A stretch of DNA of 64,000 bases from the NCBI GenBank assembly GCA_964621445.1, contig CAZUNO010000015.1, positions 1-64,000 of the forward strand, written 5' to 3'. The translations under genes and the position numbers were made by a program. Below the pieces are notes generated by a model, which did no database searches, was not told where the DNA came from, and saw only the letters and a program-made list of their open reading frames with translations. Below are positions 1 through 9,355 of this stretch, in pieces; positions within the stretch are counted from its first letter, which is position 1; the number at the start of each line of letters is the position of its first letter. This DNA is from CAZUNO01 sp964621445 [NCBI: Candidatus Hadarchaeota archaeon]. GTDB taxonomy: Archaea; CAYQAE01; CAYVLA01.

Positions 1-118
1 AGGACTAGACCCACACCAACAAATGCACAAAACAATACGAAGCTAAACACATACTTTTGGATCTTCAGGGAACGGAATATGTAATAATGCCGGACTTGGA
101 TACCAAGGCCGTGGTATC

Positions 119-1264
119 ATGGTTACAAAGGTAGGCCAAAATAAGAGAATGACAAAGAGGCAGGCAGTCCTGGCCACCATTCAGGGAAAGCCCGCTGACA
201 GGATTCCCTTCGTCCAGGAGTGGCCCTACCTGCCCACCGGGGAGGCGGAGCTCGAGGCCAGAAACAGGGGGCTCAGCCTCTACTACCGGATGCCCGCCTA
301 CAGGGAGAGCCGGCCCAACGTGAAGGTTACCAGGGTCGAGGTTCCCGGAAAACCAGTAAGGGTCAGGTACGACACCCCGGTAGGAAGCGTGTGGCAGCCC
401 CTCCACCAACGACCATTCATGGGGGCCATGCAGGGCGTTCACGACTACCAGGGGATCGGTTCATACGTGACCGGGGGCATGGTCAAGGACCCCGAGGATT
501 ACAGGGTGCTGAAGTTCATGGCCCAGGACGCCGAGTACCAGCCCCACTACCAGGCCATAGAGAGATTTAAGGAGATAGTGGGGGAGGAGGGGATAGTCAT
601 GGCCTTCAAGGGGGATATTGGATTTCATGCCCCCTACACCACACTGCTCATCGATTGGGTGGGGGCTAAGAGGCTGTGCATCGACCAGTACAGGCACCCC
701 GAGCTGGTGGAGGAGGTCCTGGAGGCCCTGGCCGAGTCCCAGAGGAAGTTCTGGCCCTACTTCGTGGATGCCCCCGCAGACATGATAATGTACGGGGACC
801 ACATAGATGACAAGTTCATCAGCCCCTCGGCCTTCGAGGAATACATACTCCCTTTCCATAACCAGTTCGCCCGGCTGGCCCACTCCAAGGGCAAGTACAC
901 CTGCATCCACTGCGATGGAGGGCTTGACAGGCTAAAGGGGCCCATAGCCGACCTGGAGCACGATGTGATCCATGCCATTACCCCGCCTCCGGTGGGAAAC
1001 CTGGGTGTCAGGGAGGCCCTGGAGGCCTGGCCGGAAAAGATCCTGTGGGTCAACTACGAATACCACTCCCTGGGCCCTAAGGCACTCAAGAAGCACCTAC
1101 TGAAGTTGCTGAGATCCATCATCCCCGGCTACAGGGTGATAATGGACGCCTCCACCGAGAGATGGGTGCCGCTGGACTGTCTCAGGATGTTCTCCGATAT
1201 AATGTCCAGGTGCGCACTTCCCCTCACCGAGAAGAAGATAAGGAGAATCGAGAGGGAGGTTTAA
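119..1264 (+). CDS. UroD-like (uroporphyrinogen decarboxylase superfamily) protein
   Basis: A 381-residue protein with the TIM-barrel pattern of the uroporphyrinogen decarboxylase/MtaA methyltransferase superfamily: an N-terminal TKRQAVLATIQG helix followed by ADRIPF, then GDHID near residue 226 and C-I-H-C near 262-265. MtaA/MtbA-type corrinoid methyltransferases use a nearby His/Cys pair to hold zinc, so methyl transfer is possible. True heme-pathway UroD is unlikely because no heme genes lie nearby. The family start is often MT(K/S)R, so the ATG at 149 (residue 11) could be the real start; neither ATG has a strong ribosome site. Two further UroD-like genes lie at 27716 and 37413 and lack this Cys cluster. 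Substrate unknown. Confidence 0.8.
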   Translation: MVTKVGQNKRMTKRQAVLATIQGKPADRIPFVQEWPYLPTGEAELEARNRGLSLYYRMPAYRESRPNVKVTRVEVPGKPVRVRYDTPVGSVWQPLHQRPFMGAMQGVHDYQGIGSYVTGGMVKDPEDYRVLKFMAQDAEYQPHYQAIERFKEIVGEEGIVMAFKGDIGFHAPYTTLLIDWVGAKRLCIDQYRHPELVEEVLEALAESQRKFWPYFVDAPADMIMYGDHIDDKFISPSAFEEYILPFHNQFARLAHSKGKYTCIHCDGGLDRLKGPIADLEHDVIHAITPPPVGNLGVREALEAWPEKILWVNYEYHSLGPKALKKHLLKLLRSIIPGYRVIMDASTERWVPLDCLRMFSDIMSRCALPLTEKKIRRIEREV

Positions 1265-1338
1265 GCCCCCAAAGTCCTCAGTGTTGATTATCGTGAGTGT
1301 AATCGAGGGCATTTATTAGGAAATAGAAGCATTAGTAA

Positions 1339-1614
1339 TTGGTGGTAATTGTGGAAATTATAACCGTTGACAAAGTTGGGAGAGTCGTTCTTCCCAAGGA
1401 GACTAGGGACAAACTGCAAATTGAGAATGGAACCAAGTTGCTGGTCGTCGAGGTAAAGGAGGACACGCTGGTGTTGAAGAAACTGAATATCCAGGAAATG
1501 AAGAAGCAGCTCGACATGGATTTGGAGAATGTTGACCTTGAAGGACTATTGAAAAGGGTGAGAGTGGATACAAATGAAAAGGTCAAAGGGGCGTACCCGG
1601 AAATTCTTGGTTGA
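1339..1614 (+). CDS. AbrB/MazE-type antitoxin (VapB)
   Basis: A 91-residue protein opening with a swapped-hairpin AbrB/SpoVT fold: ITVDKVGRVVLPKETRDKL, then a basic/acidic helical tail that would wrap the toxin. It sits directly upstream of a PIN-domain gene and overlaps it by about 41 bases, the usual antitoxin-first arrangement. The TTG at 1339 is one start; the GTG at 1351, five bases after GGTGG at 1341-1345, is better placed. Expected to bind and neutralise the PIN toxin and repress its own promoter; a TATA-like CATTTATTAGG lies at about 1310-1320. Confidence 0.85.
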   Translation: MVVIVEIITVDKVGRVVLPKETRDKLQIENGTKLLVVEVKEDTLVLKKLNIQEMKKQLDMDLENVDLEGLLKRVRVDTNEKVKGAYPEILG

Positions 1615-2008
1615 TACTAATGCATTTGTATCAGCAATCAAGAAACCAGGGAAGGCCCTTGAACTCCTACTAAGATTGTTGGGAAAGGAATTCAATTTAG
1701 TGGCCAATCCCTATCTGGTGGATGAGTATACCAGGTATTCCAGGGAGCTGCCTTCCGATGTTGCGCGCTTTTTGATGGCGGAACTTTGTTCGAGGCTCCG
1801 GGTGGTAGAGGTGGCGGAGAGATTTGTTAGGTTATGCAAGCCATATTTCCAGCCCGGAGAGGCAGTGGATATTCTTATTGCAGCCACATGTCTACAGGAA
1901 GGTGCAGTTCTAATAACGAATGATAAACATTTCACCGAAATAATGGAAGAGGGAGTGATCGAGGTATGGAGCATTTCCGATGCGATCGATGAACTCCTCC
2001 GGAATTGA
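1574..2008 (+). CDS. PIN-domain toxin ribonuclease (VapC-like)
   Basis: A 144-residue PIN protein. The metal-binding acids are visible: D14 in LVDTNAF, E51 in VDEYTR, D99 in AVDILIAAT and D117 in ITNDKHF. This is the Mg-dependent RNase fold used by VapC toxins, which typically cut tRNA or rRNA. The long 41-base overlap with the AbrB-type gene means coupled translation. All catalytic positions are intact, so the module looks functional. Length matches the family (130-150 aa). Confidence 0.85.
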   Translation: MKRSKGRTRKFLVDTNAFVSAIKKPGKALELLLRLLGKEFNLVANPYLVDEYTRYSRELPSDVARFLMAELCSRLRVVEVAERFVRLCKPYFQPGEAVDILIAATCLQEGAVLITNDKHFTEIMEEGVIEVWSISDAIDELLRN

Positions 2009-2010
2009 TG

Positions 2011-2030
2011 GAACGAGGATTTTTTTAATC
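2011..2030 (+). terminator. Dyad with T-run after the vapBC-like pair
   Basis: GGATT and AATCC flank a run of T just after the toxin stop. A T-rich tract is the usual archaeal termination signal; the small dyad may be incidental. Confidence 0.35.
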
Positions 2031-2225
2031 CACCAATTCTTATTTCTTAGTCCTACCAAGATTATCGTATTTCGCCAACGAGTGTAGAATTCCTCACTCT
2101 AAGAGGATGAAAACGCCGAAGGCCGAACGCCTAATTGCCAATTAGTCCGCAAGGATGCGATAGAGGTTTTAGAATAAGTCGGGATAGAGCTAAACAATAC
2201 TTTTGATTTCTTGGGGTAAAAGAGC

Positions 2226-2338
2226 TGGTGCCGGATGCTTGCTGGGGTGACTGAGCGGCCGAAAATGTCCGGTTGAAAACCGGATAAGGCTCAGCCTTCC
2301 CGGGTTCGAATCCCGGCCCCGGCGCCTGTCCGGCACCA
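2226..2338 (+). repeat. Perfect 10-bp inverted repeat enclosing the tRNA
   Basis: TGGTGCCGGA at 2226-2235 is exactly complementary to TCCGGCACCA at 2329-2338. The tRNA-like body lies between them with five unpaired bases on the 5' side (2236-2240) and four after the discriminator on the 3' side. The precursor would form an extended coaxial helix under the acceptor stem, which may guide processing, or may mark an integration footprint. Confidence 0.6.
2241..2324 (+). tRNA. Type II tRNA, serine-like body with GAA anticodon loop
   Basis: Folds as a cloverleaf: acceptor 2241-2247 pairs with 2317-2323, anticodon stem TCCGG/CCGGA at 2268-2272 and 2280-2284, a long variable arm with a 5-bp stem (AAGGC/GCCTT) at 2286-2298, T arm CCGGG-TTCGAAT-CCCGG at 2300-2316, and a G discriminator at 2324. 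The long variable arm and G73 are archaeal tRNA-Ser traits. The seven-base loop TTGAAAA, however, reads GAA at 34-36, a phenylalanine anticodon; Ser-UGA would need CTTGAAA. The D stem has a C-A mismatch (ACT versus AAT). CCA is not fully encoded (CC then T). It may be a mutated serine tRNA, a tRNA pseudogene or a recoding tRNA. Confidence 0.7.
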
Positions 2339-2643
2339 ATATTAGTATTATCTTAAGCGGTATTAAAGTATTGCCTGAGCTTGTCGACAAAGACATGAAA
2401 ATATCCTTAACTGGTATTTTTTGAAATCTACCGGTGGAAACCTGCTCTGCTTTTCCGCGTACATTTCCCCATCCGATTACTACCATGAAGTCGTTCAGTG
2501 GGGCATAAATCCATAACACCCACCATAATGTGAATAATTGCGTTTTTTTCAGTCCGAAATTCGATTGGCCGGCCCCGAAGAATTCGCTTGCTAGGGAAAC
2601 CGACTCAACTCTAATCCACTAACCTTATTTCCATCCTGAAGAG
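2339..2643. other. Intergenic, no gene seen
   Basis: Between the tRNA and the convergent end of the GH106-like gene I find no supported reading frame or RNA. The antisense reading frame across the tRNA region is an artefact of the tRNA T-arm sequence. Confidence 0.5.
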
Positions 2644-5622
2644 TCAGATGTCAATGCTGATCTTCCTCCCCACCTGGATGGTGACCGGGCCCATTAGACC
2701 GGAGGGAGGCAAGGGCTGGTAGCCGAATAGTTCCTGGGCACGTTTTCTCCGGGTGCCGGCATCTCCCCCCAGACGCTCTTTGAGATGGTCGGGGACCGGT
2801 GGAATCTCCTCCAGCCCCGAGACCCGGTTTATCAGCGTGTTGGTAACCTTAACCACCAGGGAGTTGGTGCCCGGTCTGGCGGCTTCCGTAATGTCCAGTG
2901 TTTGTCCCCGCATCCAGCGGACCCCAACGTCAATTCCGTTTAGCTCAACCTCCGCGATGTCGCCCACCGAGCCCAGGTCCAGGTCGAGAAGTAGATCCTT
3001 GAAAAGATAGGATACCGGAAGATCGAACTTTACCTCGTACCGTCCCGTCCCGCTGAAATGCTTGGTCCTTTCATCCTCGGTCCACGATCCTAGCCCGGAC
3101 AGGGAAATGGAGGTTTCCGGGAAATCCTTCCCTTTCAATAAGAGTTGCCAGTCGCCCTCTATCCTGAAGTAAGGGGGTATATCCTCTACACTGGTCCTGC
3201 CCGAGCTCCCGTCATCCAGGGTAACCCCATGTATTCCATTTTGGGAGACGATGCCCTGCACGGCATGGTCGTTAACGCGAATCACGCGATCCAGGGTGGA
3301 TTCGGTAACGTGTCCCTGTGTATTCTGTTGATCCTCGAAAACAATGAATGTTGAACCGTAGGGTGGCAGGGAGATGGGTAGGCGGGTTACCTCCCCCTCC
3401 TCCCGGTACTCCCAGAGCCGGTGGATCTCCCCCGACACGGGATTACATTCGGTGGGCCTCTTACCGGTAACCCGGAAGGCTAGCGGCATGTCCATGGCTC
3501 GGTCCTGTACATTTGCCACGAAGTAGATATCACGTTCATCGGTCCTCCTGTGGATGTGGGTAATTCCTCGGTTCTCGCGTATGTCGTGTTTCAGGAAATC
3601 GATGCCCATGTCGGGGGTGACGTGTTCCCGGAGAACGTTCAGGAAGGGATCGAACACGCTGGCGTGCCTGTCAAGGGGGTTTGAGCGGTCGATCACGTTA
3701 TGGATATGGTAGGTCTTACCGCGCCCGTACTCCCTGGGCGCGGTGGGGTTGACCCGCCACCGGGGAAGGTCGAACATCTCCTCAACAATCCTCCTTACCT
3801 CCCGGTCCCGGCTCTCCCAGTCCTGCATTCCGACCGAGGCCTCGGGAACTCGTTCCAGGGCCACCACCTTGCCTCCTCCCTCGACCCAGTCCCGCACGGC
3901 CTTCAGGGTCTCCAGGGGCATGGCCCGGATGTTGGGCAGGATCAGTACCGAGTACTCGGTCTCGTTGATGGTGATCGTGCCCTTTTCCATGCGGGAAAGG
4001 TTGACGAGAGAATCATCATTTACCAGGTCGAAGTCGTACCCGTTGGCGATAAGCAGCCTGCCAAGTTCGCCCCACTCGAAACCCCGTGGCCAGCTGCGAG
4101 CGTTGAGCACGTCCTCGGTCCACTGGCTGGCCAGTGGAGAATAGACGGCGATATCGGCAACGAAACTGCCCTGCCTCAGCAGGTGACAACAGCGGGCCAA
4201 GTAGTCGCTGAGACGGCGGTAGTACTTCCACCACACGTTGGGGTGGCTTATGAGAACCTCGGACTGGAACCTCCTAGAGGGAGCGGTCTCCCGTTCGGGG
4301 GTGCAGCTGTAGCCATGGTTGTAGAACTTGTTGGCCCCAGATCGCAGGAACATGTCGGAGGCGATCTTCAGCTCCTCCAGGGTACCCCGGTAGGACTCCC
4401 AGTGGAGATATGTGTAGGCCTCCACGCTGACGACATTCCTGCCGTAGATGTGGGCCCCCGAGGACACGTACTTCTTGGGACCTATACGGGTGTCGAACCG
4501 GGTCAGGGTGTCCTTCTCCCCGGCAGTGATCTCCATCTCCGGGATATGGGTCATGCCCGCCCCCTCAATGATGTCAGTGGTGAACCCGTAGGGCTGGATT
4601 CTGCCCCTTACCCCGTTTCGCTGGCACCAGTCAAGGAAGGTGGAGAAGAAGGCCTCCAGCCCCACGCGGTGCAGGAAGTGGTTCACGTCGTAGCGAATCC
4701 TCGGGGATATCTCTCCCACCTCCCACCAAATGGCCGGCAGGTAGGGGACCAGGTCGTAACCCTCGGTTTCACGGAACCTGTCCAGGAGACCCCGGCTCCA
4801 GTAGATGCCGTTATCTAGGAGGGCCACCTCGAAGCTATCCACGAAGAAGGACTCCACGGTTTTCCCGAACTCCTCCCCAAATTCCTCCCGGAACCTGCCT
4901 CCCAGGTGTTTGCAGTACCGCTCCATGGCCTCCTTGTTGAAATGGTCGATGGCGTGTCCCTGTCCAGTTGGCTTGAGCCAGAAGGCCATCAGCTGCCACT
5001 GGCCATCAGGGACCTCCCACTCCAGACTGCGACCATCGACTCTTCCCGTGAGGTCCAGGAGGCTATCCTCTTGTAAAACTCCGTCCCCAACCCTGGCCGC
5101 TACCATGGCTAGAAGTTCATCCTTCGGGTCTATTCCCTCCAGACGTATCTGCCCGGTTTGGGGATGATCGCCTATGTCTATTGGTATCTCTCCAGAAAAG
5201 GTTGTGGATCCAGTGATGCGGGTCCATGTGGGTACCATGTTCATGCTCCTGTCCTCGGGTGGAAGCCAGTCTCCGCCGATTACCCAGCCCGGTCCCCCGA
5301 AGTTGAGCGAGAACTCCATGCCCAGCCTTCTGGCCTCCTCGATGGCGTGTTTGACCAGCTCGAAGAACCGGTCTGAGAGGTAGGGGACGTTGCCCTTCCG
5401 GTAGACTGGCTGCATGGTGATCTGCTCCACGCCCCCGATCCCCTGCTCCCGCATCTGCTCCAGCTGCCAGGTAATGTCCTCCTCCAGGGCCGCGTTCCCC
5501 ATCCACCACCAGCGGGTGTGGGGCCGGCAGTATATGGGAGGATCCAAAAAAGAGCTCAAAGTGTTTTCATGGTTCTGGCGTTCCAGGTATTTCTCCGTGT
5601 TGTCCCTGCCCTTCATATTCAA
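2644..5622 (-). CDS. GH106-like glycoside hydrolase (alpha-L-rhamnosidase family)
   Basis: A 992-residue protein whose N-terminal third has the GH106 pattern: DPP..CRPHTRWWWMGN near residues 27-43, then EQMREQGIGGVEQ, LVKHAIEEARRLGMEFSLN and a Gly-rich GPGWVIGG loop. The middle carries FFVDSFEV and GYDLVPYLPA, typical of the catalytic TIM barrel. The last 170 residues form a beta-rich jelly-roll (LNGIDVGVRWMRGQTLDI) like GH2 sugar-binding domains. No signal peptide is evident, so it probably acts inside the cell on imported oligosaccharides. GH106 releases alpha-L-rhamnose; exact specificity cannot be read here. The start ATG has GGTGG about ten bases upstream. The end is convergent with the tRNA. 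Confidence 0.75.
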   Translation of the reverse strand: MNMKGRDNTEKYLERQNHENTLSSFLDPPIYCRPHTRWWWMGNAALEEDITWQLEQMREQGIGGVEQITMQPVYRKGNVPYLSDRFFELVKHAIEEARRLGMEFSLNFGGPGWVIGGDWLPPEDRSMNMVPTWTRITGSTTFSGEIPIDIGDHPQTGQIRLEGIDPKDELLAMVAARVGDGVLQEDSLLDLTGRVDGRSLEWEVPDGQWQLMAFWLKPTGQGHAIDHFNKEAMERYCKHLGGRFREEFGEEFGKTVESFFVDSFEVALLDNGIYWSRGLLDRFRETEGYDLVPYLPAIWWEVGEISPRIRYDVNHFLHRVGLEAFFSTFLDWCQRNGVRGRIQPYGFTTDIIEGAGMTHIPEMEITAGEKDTLTRFDTRIGPKKYVSSGAHIYGRNVVSVEAYTYLHWESYRGTLEELKIASDMFLRSGANKFYNHGYSCTPERETAPSRRFQSEVLISHPNVWWKYYRRLSDYLARCCHLLRQGSFVADIAVYSPLASQWTEDVLNARSWPRGFEWGELGRLLIANGYDFDLVNDDSLVNLSRMEKGTITINETEYSVLILPNIRAMPLETLKAVRDWVEGGGKVVALERVPEASVGMQDWESRDREVRRIVEEMFDLPRWRVNPTAPREYGRGKTYHIHNVIDRSNPLDRHASVFDPFLNVLREHVTPDMGIDFLKHDIRENRGITHIHRRTDERDIYFVANVQDRAMDMPLAFRVTGKRPTECNPVSGEIHRLWEYREEGEVTRLPISLPPYGSTFIVFEDQQNTQGHVTESTLDRVIRVNDHAVQGIVSQNGIHGVTLDDGSSGRTSVEDIPPYFRIEGDWQLLLKGKDFPETSISLSGLGSWTEDERTKHFSGTGRYEVKFDLPVSYLFKDLLLDLDLGSVGDIAEVELNGIDVGVRWMRGQTLDITEAARPGTNSLVVKVTNTLINRVSGLEEIPPVPDHLKERLGGDAGTRRKRAQELFGYQPLPPSGLMGPVTIQVGRKISIDI

Positions 5623-6090
5623 TCCACCACGGTATCATTTGATCCGGTGCACGATTCTTGAGGAAATGGCCATCACCGGCATGGCCCTGGAATCCATCTT
5701 TGGGGGATATTAAGGTTTTATGGATTCTTCCTCCCTTACAATTACAGGGGCCTTGCGTTTTTCAACGACGTTTTCGCCTTGCTGCCCGCCTCCAGTTCTA
5801 GAGTAGGACTTGGTCCCGATCTGGGGGTTATCGTGCCGACAGAGATGGAATGCGAACTTCATGGCTGGCTGGGAGGCATAGGTAAAACCTGCCGTTATGG
5901 TGTTCCTCTGAATCATACAGGTTCCGCTCAATTGGCTCCTCTTTACGTTGTTGCCGCTGGACTGTCCATCCTCGGTCTTGGCCTGATCTTTTTAGAGATC
6001 TCGATGCCGTGATCTGGGCCTTCCAGCCACGGCCCTGGGTGTTCCCCGGCTTCGGTCCGCTGCGAAGAATCATTCAGCAATTCCGTTGGG
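5623..6090. other. Intergenic gap between GH106-like gene and P-type ATPase
   Basis: About 470 bases. Short open frames exist on both strands, one ending in a hydrophobic run at about 5930-6010 on the plus strand, but none has a ribosome site, promoter or family pattern. It must hold the GH106-like gene promoter; I see no clear TATA box. Confidence 0.4.
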
Positions 6091-8814
6091 CTATTCCTTA
6101 ATTACCCGCTGGCTGCCATAGACATTTAGAATTTTCAGTATCTCGTCAGCTATCCAGATGGTGCTCGATACCATGGCTATCAAGAGCCAGTCCGCCCAGG
6201 AGATTCCGGTGGTTCCGAACAGGATCTGGCCGACCGGGGTATGAATCACCCCGATTTGGAGTAGGATCGCAGCTCCCACACCCAGAAGGAGGTATCTGTT
6301 ACTGAACACGCCGATCGAGAAGATCGACTGGTAGTTGGACCGGGCATTTAAAGCCTGGAACCACTGGAAGGCCGCTATGGCGGTAAAGGCGATTGTCCGG
6401 GCGTAATCCAGCCCCCCTTTTCCCTGCGCAAACCAGAACAGTCCAAGCGTACCGGCTGCCATAATCGGGGTTAGAAGGGCCATACGCAGTGCCACCTTTC
6501 GGTCCACGATGGATTCCTTGGGGTCGCGTGGTGGGTGTTTCAGGACATCCGAGTGCCTCGCCTCGACCCCCAGGGGCAGGGTGCATGCGCCGTCAGTCAC
6601 GAGGTTGATCCAGAGAATCATGACCGCCGTAAGGGGCAGATGCAGGCCGATGGCCAGGGCGGCAACCAGGGTGAGAATCTCGCCGAGGTTGGTAGCCAGG
6701 AGGAAGAATACAACGCGGCGTAGATTGCTGTAGATAACCCTGCCTTCCTCCACGGCGCGGACGATCGTGGCGAAGTTGTCATCGGTCAGCACCATGTCGG
6801 CGGCCTCCTTGGCCACCTCGGTGCCGGCCTCCCCCATGGCCACGCCGATATCCGCGCCCTTTAGCGCAGGGGCGTCGTTCACGCCGTCGCCGGTCATCGC
6901 CACTATCTGCCCATGGTCCTTGAGAGCCTCCATGATTTTTAGCTTGTGAGCCGGGGCTACCCGGGCGAACACCCCACCTCGGAGGGCTACCCTTGCCAGG
7001 TCGTTCTTCTCCATGGCCTCGATTTCCTGGCCGCTCACTGCCTCGCCGTTCTCCGAGATTCCTACCTCCCGGGCGATGGCCCGGGCGGTCACGGCGTGAT
7101 CACCGGTAATCATGACCGGATGAATTCCCGCCCCCTTGGCGATCTTCACCGCCGCCGCGCTTTCCTCTCGCGGCGGGTCGATCATGCCCCACAATCCGAC
7201 AAGGGTCAGACCTTTCTCCACATCACCCCGCTCGAGATCATCCCTGCCCGGGGGCACCTCCCGGTATGCTCCCGCCATCACCCGCATCGCATCGGAGGCC
7301 AACTTCTCGTTTATCTCAGCGACCTCTCTCCGCAGCTCCTCGTCCAGCTCCACCCGCTCACCATCCTTGAGGACATGTGAGCAAAAATCCATTACCCGCT
7401 CGGGAGCCCCCTTGACGTACACGATGTCGCTCGAGACCTCCTCTCCCGGATGGAGGGTGGCCATGTACTTGTCTTGGCTGGAGAACGGCACCTCGGCAAG
7501 TCGCTGGTTGTCCTGTTGTATATTGTGTATGTCCAAACCTGCCTTGATCGCCACCACCATCAAAGCCCCCTCGCTGGGATTCCCCTCTACCCTCCACCGA
7601 TCTCCACTCCCCCTAAGATTGGCATTGTTGCAAAGCACCCCGATTCGGAGAAGAAGTTCAAGGGACGGGGGCAGATCCTCAACCCTCCTACCCCCCTCCT
7701 TTAACTCGCCTTTCGGCTCATATCCTTCACCACTAGCCTCGAAGATCTTGCCTCCCGCCCAGAGTCTACGGACCGTCATCTGGTTTTTGGTGATCGTTCC
7801 GGTCTTGTCTGAACAGATCACGGTTGTGGACCCCAGAGTTTCCACCGCCGACAGGCGCCGGATGATCGCGTTCTCATCAGCCATACGGCGCACGCCCAGG
7901 GCCAGGGTCACGCTGATGACGGCGGGGAGTCCCTCGGGGATGGCCGATACGGCCACTGCAACTGAGAACATCAACATCTCGATCAGCTCATAGCTTCGCA
8001 AAAGGCCCAGAATGAACACGGCTCCCGCGAGGGCCAGGCCCCCAACCCCTAGTACCATGCCCAGCCTGTGCATCCTCCTTTGCAACGGGGTTTCCTCTCT
8101 GCGGGTGGCCCTTACCTCCCCGGCAATGCGCCCCATCTGGGTCTGCATCCCGGTCTCCACCACGACGGCCCTGCCACGACCCCCGGTTATACTGGTGGAC
8201 ATCCACACCATATTTCGACGGTCCGCCACCGGCATGTCCTCGTCCATCGCTCCCGGCTGCTTTTCCACCGACTGTGATTCTCCGGTAAGGGCTGACTCAT
8301 CAACCCGTAGATTATCTCCCGACAGCAACAGGGCGTCGGCTGCCACCCGATCACCCGTCTCAAGAAGCAGGATATCCCCTGGAACCACAAGATCCGAATT
8401 GATCTGGGTCGATTTTCCCTCTCGCAAAACCCGGGCCTGGGGCGCTGCCATCTCGCGGAGGGCATCTAAAGCCCCTTCGGCCCGCCATTCCTGGACGAAC
8501 CCCAGGACCGCGTTGACCACGATCACTACCCCAATCACGACAGCATCAACGCGATGCTCAACAAGGAGGGACAACACTGCCGCCCCCATGAGCAGATAGA
8601 TCAAGGGGTTGTGAAACTGTTGTGCCAGAAGGCGAAGGGGGCCAATTCCTTCCTCGGCCTCCAGCAGATTCATCCCCGTCTTTTCAAGCCGTTTCCTAGC
8701 CTGCTCTTCGCTCAAGCCATCCTTCGAAGCGTTGAGGCGATTCATCGCCTCTTCGACGCTTATGGCGTGCCAGTCAACGGGCGGGGTCTCCTCAGTTGTG
8801 TCATCTTTGTTCAG
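6091..8814 (-). CDS. P2-type cation-transporting ATPase (Ca2+/Na+-like)
   Basis: A complete P-type ATPase. Counting from the first ATG (8745): actuator motif TGES at 154-157, M4 motif PEGLP at 270-274, phosphorylation Asp313 in CSDKTGT, and later the hinge motif TGDGVNDAPALKGADIG, followed by the C-terminal six-helix region. It pumps cations out using ATP; the type II pattern fits PacL/PMR-like calcium pumps but ion choice is not certain. The conserved family N-terminus DWHAISVEEA is encoded in the same frame upstream of the first ATG. No ATG/GTG/TTG lies between it and the upstream stop; the CTG at 8814, preceded by AGGGGGG, is the best candidate start. Confidence 0.9.
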   Translation of the reverse strand: MNKDDTTEETPPVDWHAISVEEAMNRLNASKDGLSEEQARKRLEKTGMNLLEAEEGIGPLRLLAQQFHNPLIYLLMGAAVLSLLVEHRVDAVVIGVVIVVNAVLGFVQEWRAEGALDALREMAAPQARVLREGKSTQINSDLVVPGDILLLETGDRVAADALLLSGDNLRVDESALTGESQSVEKQPGAMDEDMPVADRRNMVWMSTSITGGRGRAVVVETGMQTQMGRIAGEVRATRREETPLQRRMHRLGMVLGVGGLALAGAVFILGLLRSYELIEMLMFSVAVAVSAIPEGLPAVISVTLALGVRRMADENAIIRRLSAVETLGSTTVICSDKTGTITKNQMTVRRLWAGGKIFEASGEGYEPKGELKEGGRRVEDLPPSLELLLRIGVLCNNANLRGSGDRWRVEGNPSEGALMVVAIKAGLDIHNIQQDNQRLAEVPFSSQDKYMATLHPGEEVSSDIVYVKGAPERVMDFCSHVLKDGERVELDEELRREVAEINEKLASDAMRVMAGAYREVPPGRDDLERGDVEKGLTLVGLWGMIDPPREESAAAVKIAKGAGIHPVMITGDHAVTARAIAREVGISENGEAVSGQEIEAMEKNDLARVALRGGVFARVAPAHKLKIMEALKDHGQIVAMTGDGVNDAPALKGADIGVAMGEAGTEVAKEAADMVLTDDNFATIVRAVEEGRVIYSNLRRVVFFLLATNLGEILTLVAALAIGLHLPLTAVMILWINLVTDGACTLPLGVEARHSDVLKHPPRDPKESIVDRKVALRMALLTPIMAAGTLGLFWFAQGKGGLDYARTIAFTAIAAFQWFQALNARSNYQSIFSIGVFSNRYLLLGVGAAILLQIGVIHTPVGQILFGTTGISWADWLLIAMVSSTIWIADEILKILNVYGSQRVIKE

Positions 8815-9355
8815 GCTGGCCCCCCTACATGGAGTTGCTGGACAAGGGCATGTTATGCGTCGTACTTAAATCATGATGCCCGGGATCCCAAGCTTTCGAT
8901 ATTCAGACCCATAGCTCTACTCGATAAGGGGGCATTCCAGTTTCCTGATTGGGTATGTCCGGACCAGGCAAGCTTCCCTCCCGCAAGTTCTACACCGACC
9001 CCTGTCCTTAGTCAAGAGGTTGGTGGATATCTTAAAGGTCTTGGCCTGCTTGTGTTGCATGTCCCTCTAATCTGCACCGAGGGGCGACGGGGAGTGGGTT
9101 GGGTTAGGAAGGGCATGGCAATTTTCTCATTATTCCCGCCTCAATCACCCTTCATATCCATCCGGTCCTCTCGCAATTCTTGAGTAAATTTTCGCGGTTG
9201 TGTATATAGGTAGGAAAGGCGATTCGGGGGTGTTGAGGTTTATGGCGAACGTTGAGATTTTTCGGTTTCAACCCTATTTCCTCGTCGTGTGGATAAGCTT
9301 TTTGGAAACCCATTAAATTTGGGTGCTTCGTTGACAGATCACGGAAGTTGAGACC
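8815..9355. other. Intergenic gap before sulfatase
   Basis: About 540 bases with no convincing gene. A plus-strand open frame from 8554 runs through it but is mostly antisense to the ATPase. A TATA-like TGTATATAGG lies at about 9198-9207 and a second A/T element at about 9312, either of which could serve the sulfatase. Confidence 0.4.

Noticed and set aside
2190-2519. Minus-strand open frame of 109 residues across the tRNA
   Set aside because: It includes the antisense of the tRNA T arm (reads RGRDSNPG), a well-known artefact of tRNA loci.
3700-4818. 372-residue plus-strand frame opposite the GH106-like gene
   Set aside because: Antisense frame of a GC-rich gene; low-complexity composition, no domain and no promoter or ribosome site.
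8554-9183. 209-residue plus-strand frame at the end of the ATPase gene
   Set aside because: First third is antisense to the ATPase; the rest lacks a family pattern or ribosome site.
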